Source of the DNA: JADHLN01 sp965658435
GTDB lineage: Bacteria > Pseudomonadota > Alphaproteobacteria > Rickettsiales > JABIRX01
Reading direction: 5' to 3'
Length of the DNA stretch: 20,621 nt
Assembly (NCBI GenBank): GCA_965658435.1
Contig: CBFHSE010000028.1
Span: 1-20,621, forward strand
Of this stretch, positions 7,763 to 14,912 are shown piece after piece. Under the pieces are notes generated by a model that was not told the DNA's origin, searched no databases, and saw nothing but the letters and a program-made list of their open reading frames with translations. The position numbers were made by a program, and so were the translations under genes. Each line of letters begins with the position of its first letter. The first letter of the stretch is position 1.

Positions 7763-9592
7763 TTAACTATTCTGCTTTGATTTTATGATGAAAAATTGAA
7801 AAAGCAAAATAAAAGCACCAAGCCATAATAAATTTATGAATGGATTATAAATAAAACGTATTTTTACAGTATCGTTATTTATTATCTGACCAATAACTAG
7901 ATAATAATCAGTTAATTCCTCGCGATGAATTACAACTTCGCTAGTCATATTATTTCCAGGAAAATAAATCCTCTTTTCTGGATTAAGTATGATATTTTTA
8001 TTATTAATAAATAATCTGAAATCTGTTTTAACAGCATAGAAATTTTCTTTTTTCTCCTGTTTTATTGCTAAAAACTGAAGATTTATATTTTTATAATTTT
8101 TAATTTCAGATAACATAATATTATCTTCAATTTCATATTTAAAAATATTATTGAGCAATAAACCAAGCATAAAAACTGCAAAACCTAAATGAGCAATTAA
8201 CATATTTAACTTAGACTTCATATTACCAGTTAGGCAAATAGCTAATACAGAATAAAAGGAATAAATAGCTAAAAATAATGATAAAATAAGCAAGAAAGAT
8301 TTTATAATATCTAAAGTGAAAACAAACATTATTATTAATGATAAAGAAATTATCACACTAAAAAAAACAATAGAATTTTTCCTATTAATCTTAAAAAGCA
8401 GCAAGCTTAGCATTGATAATATCAAAATAACTATAGGAGATAGAGACTCATTAAAAAATCCTTCACCAATATAAAGATTCTCACTAAATAAATTATTTAA
8501 AAATATTGGGTATAAAGTACCAAATATAACAACAATTAAACTAGCAATAACTAAGAAATTATTAATAAATAACAAACCAACATGGTTTAATGTAAAATTA
8601 TATTTAGGGTTTTTATCTTTTTTAAAAGCAGCAATATAAAATGTAACTATTAAAAAAAAGAGCAAAATTAAAAGCAAACAAATACCTCGCATTGGATCAC
8701 TAGCAAAACTATGTACAGAAACCAAAACACCAGAACGCACCATGAAAAAACTAGCTAAAATTGCTAAAAAACAGCTAGATGCGGTATAAAATATCCAATT
8801 TTCAAATTTATTTTCATAATTATTAGCTAAATAAATATGAAATAACATCAAATTAAATAACCAAATTATCAAAGCTAAATTCTCAACAGGATCCCAAAAC
8901 CAATAGCCACCCCAACCAAGCTCTCTATAAGCCCACCAGGATCCAAGAATTATCCCTAATGTTAAAAAGAAAAAGGAAGATTTAAGCAAATTATATAAAT
9001 AAGACCAATCATCCTTAACAGAGTACTTTAATCTTAATGCTAATATATAAGAATAAATTACAGCAATGACAACATATCCAAGATATAAAATTGGTGGATG
9101 AATAATTAAAGCAAAATCCTGCAATACAGGATTTAAACCTAAACCATTATCAATATTTAACTCATTTAAACTAAATGGATTAGAGAAACAAAATAAGAAA
9201 AGTAAAAAAATCAAATTTATTAATGCTGAAAAAAATGAAGAAAAAGAAATTAATGAAATTTTTACTAATTTATTAAGAGTAAAAAGAAAAATAAGTGAAT
9301 GTAATAAAATAAACAGCAATAAAGAACCCTCATGATTACCCCATACTCCAGCTAATTTATAAAATAGAGGCTTATTAATATCAGAGTTTAAATAAACATT
9401 TAACAAAGAAAAATCTGAATTAATATAGGCAAAAACTAATGCCAAAAAAGCAGTAAGATTAGATATAAATAAGGCAAATTTAAAATAAAAATTCTCTTTC
9501 CTTGAAAAATTTTTATTAAAGCTTCTTATCATCAAGCTAAAAGCGATAATTATCGCCATTATTAGTGAAAAATTACCTAAAAAATAAAACAT
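7763..9592 (-). CDS. ccmF: Haem lyase subunit CcmF
   Basis: CcmF is the core of the system I haem lyase that attaches haem covalently to apocytochrome c in the periplasm. The 609-aa polytopic membrane protein carries WGNHEGS at 84-90 and IHPP at 164-167. The tryptophan-rich haem-handling WWD domain ends in WGGYWFWDPVEN at 227-238. Candidate haem ligands line up with the four His described for E. coli CcmF: His165, His252, His294 and His466. Length is a little below the usual 630-660 aa; the periplasmic part after about residue 480 is probably the shortened portion. It sits between ccmE (3 bp) and ccmG (6 bp) in one operon. Confidence 0.95.
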   Translation of the reverse strand: MFYFLGNFSLIMAIIIAFSLMIRSFNKNFSRKENFYFKFALFISNLTAFLALVFAYINSDFSLLNVYLNSDINKPLFYKLAGVWGNHEGSLLLFILLHSLIFLFTLNKLVKISLISFSSFFSALINLIFLLFLFCFSNPFSLNELNIDNGLGLNPVLQDFALIIHPPILYLGYVVIAVIYSYILALRLKYSVKDDWSYLYNLLKSSFFFLTLGIILGSWWAYRELGWGGYWFWDPVENLALIIWLFNLMLFHIYLANNYENKFENWIFYTASSCFLAILASFFMVRSGVLVSVHSFASDPMRGICLLLILLFFLIVTFYIAAFKKDKNPKYNFTLNHVGLLFINNFLVIASLIVVIFGTLYPIFLNNLFSENLYIGEGFFNESLSPIVILILSMLSLLLFKINRKNSIVFFSVIISLSLIIMFVFTLDIIKSFLLILSLFLAIYSFYSVLAICLTGNMKSKLNMLIAHLGFAVFMLGLLLNNIFKYEIEDNIMLSEIKNYKNINLQFLAIKQEKKENFYAVKTDFRLFINNKNIILNPEKRIYFPGNNMTSEVVIHREELTDYYLVIGQIINNDTVKIRFIYNPFINLLWLGAFILLFQFFIIKSKQNS

Positions 9593-9595
9593 ATT

Positions 9596-9988
9596 CTACT
9601 TTAAGATAGGAGGTTTGTAATTTTCATCATGTTTTGCAAATATTCTTTTTGCTTTAAATAAATCTTCCTCAATTTTACCCTCTAAAACAACACCCTGACC
9701 ATCTCTAAATAAATCAGGAAGTAAACCATAATAAGAAACTCTAATTTCATTAGTAAAATCAGTTATAATAAAATTAACTTCTCCATTATCCTTAATCTCA
9801 ATGGAATTTTTTTTAACAACACCCCCTAATCTAAATTCAGATATTAAATTATTTTTAAAATATTCAGAAGGAGTCTTATAATAAGAGACTGAATCTTTAA
9901 AATTTTTAAGTAAAATTAAAGTAAAACCAGCTATAATAAGAGAAAAAATTATTAAATTTTGTAATCTATTTTTTGCTTTTTTTTGCAT
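9596..9988 (-). CDS. ccmE: Haem chaperone CcmE
   Basis: CcmE binds haem covalently in the periplasm and carries it from the CcmABCD complex to the CcmF haem lyase. The 130-aa protein has an N-terminal transmembrane anchor (about 11-27) and an OB-fold domain containing the FRLGGVV segment at 52-58. The haem-binding motif is His120-Asp-Glu-Asn-Tyr124, followed by KPP; His120 is the covalent ligand. The C-terminal tail after the motif is very short. The start overlaps the end of ccmD by 23 bp, indicating translational coupling, and ccmF follows 3 bp downstream. Confidence 0.95.
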   Translation of the reverse strand: MQKKAKNRLQNLIIFSLIIAGFTLILLKNFKDSVSYYKTPSEYFKNNLISEFRLGGVVKKNSIEIKDNGEVNFIITDFTNEIRVSYYGLLPDLFRDGQGVVLEGKIEEDLFKAKRIFAKHDENYKPPILK

Positions 9989-10088
9989 TTGAATTTTTTT
10001 TAAACTCCCTAAAAGTTAATAAAAATAAAGAAGAAAGCATTAAAAGAGCAAATAAATAGGCACAAATAACATATATAGTATAATCCAT
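9966..10088 (-). CDS. ccmD: Haem exporter small subunit CcmD
   Basis: This is a 40-codon gene from ATG (CAT at 10086-10088) to TAG. The product starts MDYTIYVICAYLFALLMLSS and has a single transmembrane helix (about 5-26) followed by a Lys-rich cytoplasmic tail (REFKKNSNAKKSKK). This matches CcmD in size, topology and the short pre-helix 'YV-aY' pattern. CcmD is a membrane peptide that binds CcmC and CcmE and helps release holo-CcmE. Position immediately before ccmE is the usual one. ccmA, ccmB and ccmC are not in the window and would have to be elsewhere. The primary sequence is weakly conserved in this family, so the call rests on context and topology. Confidence 0.8.
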   Translation of the reverse strand: MDYTIYVICAYLFALLMLSSLFLLTFREFKKNSNAKKSKK

Positions 10089-10163
10089 TAAAACCTTAAT
10101 TTTTAAACATAAATTACAGTAAAAATAATAAAATTAACAGTAAAAGATTCAAAAACATAAAAA

Positions 10164-10241
10164 TGGTGGGCGGTAGTGGATTCGAACCACCGACCCCTAC
10201 GATGTCAACGTAATGCTCTAGACCAACTGAGCTAACCGCCC
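10164..10241 (-). tRNA. tRNA-Val(GAC)
   Basis: Read on the minus strand, the acceptor arms GGGCGGT and ACCGCCC pair fully, and a discriminator A and encoded CCA follow. The D arm is GCTC/GAGC. The anticodon stem TTACG/CGTAG holds the loop TTGACAT with anticodon GAC. The T arm GGTGG/CCACT encloses TTCGAAT. The total is 78 nt. It lies 75 bp upstream of ccmD on the same strand. Confidence 0.97.
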
Positions 10242-10272
10242 GAATATTTTTTTTCTAAATTAATATTATTTA

Positions 10273-10300
10273 TTGTTATTTGAAAGCAAGAATTTATAAT
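10273..10300 (+). promoter_or_regulatory. Promoter of purS-purQ-tRNA operon
   Basis: A perfect -10 hexamer TATAAT (10295-10300) lies 16 bp after a weaker -35 TTGTTA (10273-10278; 4 of 6). The predicted start, about 10307, lies 15 nt before the purS ATG at 10322. This also argues against an in-frame start at 10280, which would precede the transcript. Confidence 0.55.
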
Positions 10301-10321
10301 ATCTGGCAAAATTTAAAAATA

Positions 10322-10564
10322 ATGAAAGCAAAAATTCACGTTACTCTTAAAAATGGCGTTCTAGATCCACAAGGAGATGCCATTAAAAATTCTCTTGCTA
10401 ATCTTGGCTTAAACCAAATAGATTCTGTAACACAAGGTAAATATTTTGAAATTAACATAGCTGAAAATGATATTGAAAAAGCTAAAATAATAATAGAAAA
10501 AGCCTGCCAAGAAATTCTAAGCAACCCAGTAATAGAAAATTATAATTACGAAATAATATCCTAA
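10322..10564 (+). CDS. purS: Phosphoribosylformylglycinamidine synthase subunit PurS
   Basis: PurS is the small structural subunit that bridges PurQ and PurL in the bacterial three-part FGAM synthetase, step four of de novo purine synthesis. From the ATG at 10322 the product is 80 aa and begins MKAKIHVTLKNGVLDPQG, the hallmark PurS N-terminus. The later GKYFEINI stretch matches the second beta strand region. An in-frame ATG 14 codons upstream exists but adds a non-homologous extension and precedes the predicted transcription start. The stop codon TAA is immediately followed by the purQ ATG. Confidence 0.93.
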   Translation: MKAKIHVTLKNGVLDPQGDAIKNSLANLGLNQIDSVTQGKYFEINIAENDIEKAKIIIEKACQEILSNPVIENYNYEIIS

Positions 10565-11212
10565 ATGAAAGCAGCAATAGTTACATTTCCAGGCTCAAAT
10601 TGCGATAGAGACATGCATCAAGCATTATCCAAATTCACTAATAATCTTCATAAAATATGGCATAAAGACACCTCATTACCAAATAACCTAGACTTAATAG
10701 CAATTCCTGGCGGCTTTTCATATGGTGACTACTTAAGATGCGGAGCAATAGCGGCTCACTCTCCTATCATGCAAGAAATTAAAAAATTTGCAGATAAAGG
10801 AGGTTATATTATTGGCATATGCAATGGTTTTCAAATTCTTAGTGAAGCAAATTTAGTTCCAGGAACATTACTACGTAATAAAAATTTAAAATTCATATCA
10901 AAAAATTTAGAACTAGAAGTAATTAATAAAAACTCTAAATTTACTAACAAAGTAAATAATAATATCAATATACCAATTGCACATCATGATGGAAATTTTT
11001 TCTGTGATGAAGATATCCTAAAATCATTAGAAGATAATAATCAAATTGCATTTAAATATAAAAATAACCCTAATGGCTCAATTGCTAATATTGCTGGCAT
11101 ATTAAATAAAAACAAAAATATTTTAGCAATGATGCCACATCCTGAAAGAGCAGTAGATAGCATATGTTTTGGTTCGGATGGCAGCTCAATCTTTGAATCA
11201 ATAATATCATAA
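10565..11212 (+). CDS. purQ: Phosphoribosylformylglycinamidine synthase, glutaminase subunit PurQ
   Basis: PurQ hydrolyses glutamine and passes ammonia to PurL, which converts FGAR to FGAM in purine synthesis. The 215-aa class I amidotransferase has the nucleophile Cys86 in GICNGFQIL and the His192/Glu194 pair in MMPHPERA. IPGGFSYGDYLRCGAIAA near 47-64 is characteristic of PurQ. It directly follows purS (TAAATG, no gap), as expected for the small-PurL version of the enzyme; purL itself is not in the window. tRNA-Arg begins 6 bp after the stop, so mRNA and tRNAs are likely one transcript. Confidence 0.96.
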   Translation: MKAAIVTFPGSNCDRDMHQALSKFTNNLHKIWHKDTSLPNNLDLIAIPGGFSYGDYLRCGAIAAHSPIMQEIKKFADKGGYIIGICNGFQILSEANLVPGTLLRNKNLKFISKNLELEVINKNSKFTNKVNNNINIPIAHHDGNFFCDEDILKSLEDNNQIAFKYKNNPNGSIANIAGILNKNKNILAMMPHPERAVDSICFGSDGSSIFESIIS

Positions 11213-11218
11213 TAATAA

Positions 11219-11295
11219 GCAGCTGTAGCTCAACTGGATAGAGCATCACTTTCCGGAGGTGGAGGTTGGGAGTTCAAGTCTCTCCAGCTGCACCA
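11219..11295 (+). tRNA. tRNA-Arg(CCG)
   Basis: The acceptor stem GCAGCTG/CAGCTGC is fully paired, with discriminator A and encoded CCA. The D arm is GCTC/GAGC. The anticodon stem TCACT/GGTGG holds the loop TTCCGGA with anticodon CCG. The T arm GGGAG/CTCTC encloses TTCAAGT. Length is 77 nt. It reads CGG codons, which appear rare in this AT-rich window. Confidence 0.96.
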
Positions 11296-11303
11296 TTTTT
11301 AAT

Positions 11304-11377
11304 TGGGGAATCGTCTAGCGGTAGGACTACGGACTCTGACTCCGTAAACCTAGGTTCGAATCCTAGTTCCCCAGCCA
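11304..11377 (+). tRNA. tRNA-Gln(CTG)
   Basis: The acceptor stem TGGGGAA/TTCCCCA, discriminator G and encoded CCA are typical of bacterial tRNA-Gln. The anticodon stem ACGGA/TCCGT holds the loop CTCTGAC with anticodon CTG (codon CAG). The T arm CTAGG/CCTAG encloses TTCGAAT. Length is 74 nt. It follows tRNA-Arg after 8 bp. The 3' end is 15 bp from the end of the damaged rimK on the opposite strand. Confidence 0.95.
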
Positions 11378-11392
11378 TTCACTAAAAAATTT

Positions 11393-12295
11393 CTAAGCAG
11401 TATATTTCTTACTATGATTTTTATAGTTTTTTTCAATATGCTCAATCATCAGTCCAGCAACATTAATTTTAGTTGCCTTCTCAATACCCTCAATACCAGG
11501 AGAAGAATTAACCTCTAAAACCAAAAGACCTCTATTAGATCTTAAAATATCAATACCAGCTACATCCATACCCATTACTTTTGCTGTTTTAATTGCCATA
11601 GCTATTTCTGTTGGTGTAATTCTTACCTCTTTAACATCAGCTCCTAAATGATAATTAGCTCTATACTCACCTTACTTAGCTATTCTTTCCATTGATGCTA
11701 CAACTTTATTACCTACTACAAAACATCTAAGATCATGGCCAGATGACTCTTTTATAAATTCTTGTACAATAACATTAGCATTTAATTGCTTAAAAGCAGA
11801 AATAACACTTTTAGCCGCGCTATTAGTTTAAGCTAACACAACACCATTACCTTCAGTACCCTCAACTAATTTTATAATTAATGGCGCACCACCCAAGGAT
11901 TTAATAATGGCATCAGTTGATGTAGGAGAATTAGCAATGCCTGTGGAAGGCATAAAATTATCATTTTTAGCAAGAATTTGAAGAGATCTAAGCTTATCAC
12001 GCGCCCTTTATACAGCCAAAGAATTATTTAAGGAGTAAACACCTAACATTTCAAATTGCCTTAATATAGCTGTACCAAAAAATGTAATCTCAGGTTCAAT
12101 TCTTGGTATAACAGCATCCAAACCTTTTATAGCTTTACCACTATAATCATAAATTACAGGAGTTTTATTTGTAATATTTACAAAGCATTTTGTTAGATTA
12201 ATTATACTAAACTTATGACCTCTGCTCTCAGCTTCTTCCTTTAATCTTTTGTGAGAATATAATCCCTTTGCCGATACTAATAAACCTATCTTCAT
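11393..12295 (-). pseudogene. rimK: RimK-type ATP-grasp glutamate ligase with three in-frame TAA codons
   Basis: From the ATG at 12293-12295 to the final TAG at 11393-11395 the frame is 300 codons, the same length as E. coli RimK, with no frameshift. It is interrupted by TAA at codons 96 (12008-12010), 156 (11828-11830) and 208 (11672-11674). RimK adds glutamate residues to the C-terminus of ribosomal protein S6 and can make poly-alpha-glutamate. Between the stops the conserved blocks are intact: DAVIPRI near 60-66, RARDKLRSLQILA after the first stop, GGAPLIIKLVEGT, VIVQEFIKE, DLRCFVVG, and the metal/ATP-binding EVNSSPGIEGIE near the end. From memory, E. coli RimK has Ala, Glu and Glu at the three stop positions. 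A recent pseudogene is the simplest reading; readthrough or base-call error are alternatives. Confidence 0.88.
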
Positions 12296-12326
12296 AAAAA
12301 TAACTTAAAAATAAATCTCATTTAAA

Positions 12327-12332
12327 TATAAT
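12327..12332 (+). promoter_or_regulatory. Candidate -10 box of the C26 peptidase gene
   Basis: A perfect TATAAT lies between the divergent rimK and C26 peptidase genes. The predicted start near 12339 would give a leader of about 22 nt before the ATG at 12361. The -35 region (around 12304-12309) is poor. It favours ATG 12361 over the in-frame TTG at 12340 as start codon. Confidence 0.35.
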
Positions 12333-12360
12333 AATTTAATTGAAAAGATATTTTTTAATA

Positions 12361-13204
12361 ATGAACAATAAAAAAAAATTTATAGCAATAACAGATGACA
12401 CAAAAATTATGCGTTGCAGAATTTTAATTCAATTAATTGAGCTTGCAAATGCAACACCAATAATCATCCCCAGATACCTAAAAAAAGAAAAAAACAAAGA
12501 AAATATTCAAGCTCATTTAAAAAAAATGAGCAGAAAAATTAACAATATGTGATGCAATAATTCTACCCGGCAATAAAAATGATATTAACCCTCAATTATA
12601 TAAAGCAAAAAACATTCATCCCAAAACAGAAAAAAAATTGTCAAAAAACAAATTAAATGTCAGAGAAGAAACAGAAATTTATATGGTTAATCATGCCTTA
12701 AAAAACAAAAAGCCCTTACTTGGTATATGCGGAGGAATGCAAATAGCAAATATTGCCCTGGTAGGAAGCTTAATTCAACATATTCCTGACATTATAACAA
12801 ATGATGCAAACACTACAAAACATTCTGATAAATCAATAAAAAAACTTACAAAAACAGAGCTAAAAATTTTCGAAGAAAATTTCAAAGAAATAATAAATAA
12901 TAAACAAAAAAACCCCTTTACAGGAACACATTCAGTAATAATTAAAGAAAATAGCTTTCTTGATAAAATATATAAAAAGCTAAATATATTAGATAAAGAT
13001 ATAAAGGAACTAAGCATCCATCACCAATGTTGTCTCAAAGAAAATTTATCACCAGAGCTTAAAATATCGGCTATTTCAAAAGATGGCATAATAGAAGCTG
13101 CAGAACATAAAAAACATCTAAAATTTATCTTAACTCAATTTCATCCTGAATGTAACTCAAGCGGTATAGCATTAGAGCTAGCAAAGTTTTTAATAAATAA
13201 TTAA
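12361..13204 (+). pseudogene. Peptidase C26 / gamma-glutamyl hydrolase-like amidotransferase, frameshifted
   Basis: Class I amidotransferase-like hydrolase of the PuuD/gamma-glutamyl hydrolase family (also the 'glutamine amidotransferase-like' protein of Rickettsia). The N-terminal part (FIAITDD...) is read from ATG 12361 and stops at TGA 12550-12552. The rest continues in the next frame as ICDAIILPG, then NDINPQLY. The nucleophile Cys is in GICGGMQIAN, followed by a SIHHQCC segment. The catalytic His and Glu are in QFHPE. Stops in both frames confine the shift to 12530-12549. One extra A in the five-A run at 12534-12538 restores a continuous frame of about 280 codons. No other lesion is seen, so a very recent mutation, a sequencing indel or slippage correction are all possible. 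Its stop overlaps the stop of the convergent gene. Confidence 0.82.
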
Positions 13205-13629
13205 CGTTGAAAAGAATCTTTAACTCCACTTAATGTTTTTATCTCCTTAATTTTTTTATAAGGGTTTTTAGGGGGATCAAGTAATTTGCGTAATAATTTA
13301 TTAAGAGATTTTCTTCTTTTTCTTTCAACAATTTTAGATTTTTCAAAAAACAATGCTAAATGATCATCCTCTTTTACATTATTTTCTAAAAATTTCTCTT
13401 TCTTCTCTTTAAGTAATTTATCTTGAATTTGTTTATTATGATTATAAATGATTTCATCAATAAATTCATGAGAATTTTCATGATATTTACCAGAGTTATT
13501 TTTAAGATCCTCAACAGATTCCTGACTAATATTAACTTCATTAATAACATTATTCACAATATAAGCCTTATCCTGCTCTTCTAAAAGATCTTTTTTATTA
13601 TATCCATTAATAATTCTATCCTCACTCAT
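13201..13629 (-). CDS. Hypothetical charged protein
   Basis: I do not recognise this 142-aa protein. It has no signal peptide or membrane segment and is very rich in Lys, Glu and Asn. Residues about 1-95 look helical and acidic with possible coiled coil. Residues about 96-130 form a basic patch (VERKRRKSLNKLLRKLL), followed by DPPKNPYKKIKEI. This suggests a soluble protein that binds nucleic acid or another acidic partner, but that is inference only. An extended -10 promoter lies 29 bp upstream, which supports it being a real gene. Its stop codon overlaps by 2 nt the stop codon of the convergent C26 peptidase remnant. Confidence 0.6.
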   Translation of the reverse strand: MSEDRIINGYNKKDLLEEQDKAYIVNNVINEVNISQESVEDLKNNSGKYHENSHEFIDEIIYNHNKQIQDKLLKEKKEKFLENNVKEDDHLALFFEKSKIVERKRRKSLNKLLRKLLDPPKNPYKKIKEIKTLSGVKDSFQR

Positions 13630-13657
13630 AATATAACCTAAATATAACTATAAATAT

Positions 13658-13666
13658 ATTATAGCA
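13658..13666 (-). promoter_or_regulatory. Extended -10 promoter of the hypothetical gene at 13201-13629
   Basis: On the minus strand the sequence reads TGCTATAAT, a perfect -10 hexamer with the extended TGn element. No good -35 is present, as is common for extended -10 promoters. A perfect 10-bp palindrome TTGCTAGCAA (13673-13682) lies just upstream of the -10. Confidence 0.5.
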
Positions 13667-13672
13667 TATTTT

Positions 13673-13682
13673 TTGCTAGCAA
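13673..13682. repeat. 10-bp perfect palindrome TTGCTAGCAA
   Basis: The palindrome lies between the -10 box and the usual -35 position for the gene ending at 13201, where a regulator could act. It is short enough to be chance. Confidence 0.3.
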
Positions 13683-13755
13683 CATAATAATATTTCACTA
13701 AATTTTAAATTATTACGTGTTTTCCAATGAAATTTTAGTTTAATTTCTAGCTTAA

Positions 13756-14214
13756 TTAAAAAGACTCATATGTATAAGCGCCAAAAATATTTCTCTTTTC
13801 AATCCACCCCTCATATTTATCAACTTTAATATTACACCAAATACTTCTACAAGATTTTATTTTACCCCTAACATTCTTTTGTAATCTAAATATGACCAAT
13901 CCTATACGTGGATTTCTATATAAATTTGCATTATTTTTAGTGACTGTGAAATAACGTGAACCTCCAACTAATGATTTATGTAACCAACCAGTTTGTAATT
14001 CATGGTCCCTCACCTTATACCAATTATCAAATTTATCGATAACTTCTAAAGCTAAATTCTCTGAAATATATACCCATTTTACAGGAAAATTAGTACCTGG
14101 ACCTGTCCTAACATTTGCTTCACTAACTTTTAAGGAAACAAATTTAGGTAATATATCATTTGCAAATGCTATATTTGCAAAAAAACATAATATTATAATT
14201 AACCTAACCAGCAT
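13756..14214 (-). CDS. Secreted bacterial SH3-domain protein
   Basis: The 152-aa product has a signal peptide (1-18, cleavage after AFA) and two SH3b-like repeats. The first covers about 25-82 with the hallmark ANVRTGPG at 33-40 and GWLHK at 76-80. The second covers about 88-146 with ANLYRNP and GWIEKRNIFGAY. This matches the small periplasmic SH3-like proteins (DUF1058 type) common in alphaproteobacteria, which are thought to bind cell wall. No catalytic domain is attached. It is the last gene of a four-gene operon, and its start overlaps the end of the SDR gene by 11 bp. Confidence 0.85.
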   Translation of the reverse strand: MLVRLIIILCFFANIAFANDILPKFVSLKVSEANVRTGPGTNFPVKWVYISENLALEVIDKFDNWYKVRDHELQTGWLHKSLVGGSRYFTVTKNNANLYRNPRIGLVIFRLQKNVRGKIKSCRSIWCNIKVDKYEGWIEKRNIFGAYTYESF

Positions 14215-14908
14215 TTTTATTAAGAAAATTAATTACTTTTTTCATTTGCGAAACATTAATTTCATCAAGCACCATATTATTATCACATGATATTATATAA
14301 TCTATAATTGATGCTATATTTTTAACTTCTATTTTATTGTAAAAATCATCTCCAGCCCTAAAATTACAATTATTATGAAAATTACTGTTCACCATACCAG
14401 GATTTATAATGGTTACTGGCACAGCATCAGAACTTAACTCTGCCCGCATTGACTGAGCAAAACCATTTAGAGCAAATTTACAAGCTGAATAAATTGACGA
14501 TTTTTTAACTCCTTTTTTACCAGCTTCAGATCCAATAATTATTAATCTAGCATTATCTCTCTTTCTAAAAAGAGGTAATAACTTTTTAAATAAAATAATC
14601 TGATTAATAACATTAACATTGAATAAATCTAATATTTGTTGATCACTAAATTGCTCTAATTCAGTAAAAACACCAAAACCAGCATTTAAAATAAATATAT
14701 CAATATCTTTGTGCCTATTAGCAAGATCATTAGAGATATTTTGCACTTGCTTTATATTTGCAAGATCACATTTAAAATCTATAAAATTTTCATGGGTAAT
14801 ATTATTATGCCTTGATATACCAATAACATGATAATTATTTTGCGCTAAAAAATAATCAGTAATAGCTTTTCCTATTCCTTTAGAACTACCTGTGACTAAT
14901 ATTTTCAT
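14204..14908 (-). CDS. Short-chain dehydrogenase/reductase
   Basis: This is a classical SDR of 234 aa. It has the nucleotide-binding TGSSKGIG at 6-13 and the structural NAG at 75-77. The catalytic Ser127, Tyr140 and Lys144 lie in YSACK. Arg33 after the second strand (ISRH) suggests a preference for NADP(H). The substrate cannot be read from the sequence. It begins 4 bp after the photolyase-like gene stop and overlaps the SH3 gene. SDR genes are found near photolyase-type genes in some proteobacteria, so a shared role in the response to light or DNA damage is possible but is inference. Confidence 0.88.
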   Translation of the reverse strand: MKILVTGSSKGIGKAITDYFLAQNNYHVIGISRHNNITHENFIDFKCDLANIKQVQNISNDLANRHKDIDIFILNAGFGVFTELEQFSDQQILDLFNVNVINQIILFKKLLPLFRKRDNARLIIIGSEAGKKGVKKSSIYSACKFALNGFAQSMRAELSSDAVPVTIINPGMVNSNFHNNCNFRAGDDFYNKIEVKNIASIIDYIISCDNNMVLDEINVSQMKKVINFLNKNAG

Positions 14909-14912
14909 TTAA

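Noticed and set aside
10280..10321. In-frame upstream start for purS
   Set aside because: It adds 14 non-homologous residues and lies before the transcription start predicted from the TATAAT at 10295-10300.
11393..12295. Genetic code change (TAA read as an amino acid)
   Set aside because: TAA ends most other genes in the window at the expected positions, so reassignment is not supported; only gene-specific readthrough stays open.
12775..13017. Minus-strand open frame inside the C26 peptidase
   Set aside because: It is antisense to the conserved catalytic region and has no recognisable features.
11219..13629. Genomic island integrated at tRNA-Gln
   Set aside because: No integrase and no second copy of the tRNA 3' end was seen, and the genes are ordinary families with the same base composition.
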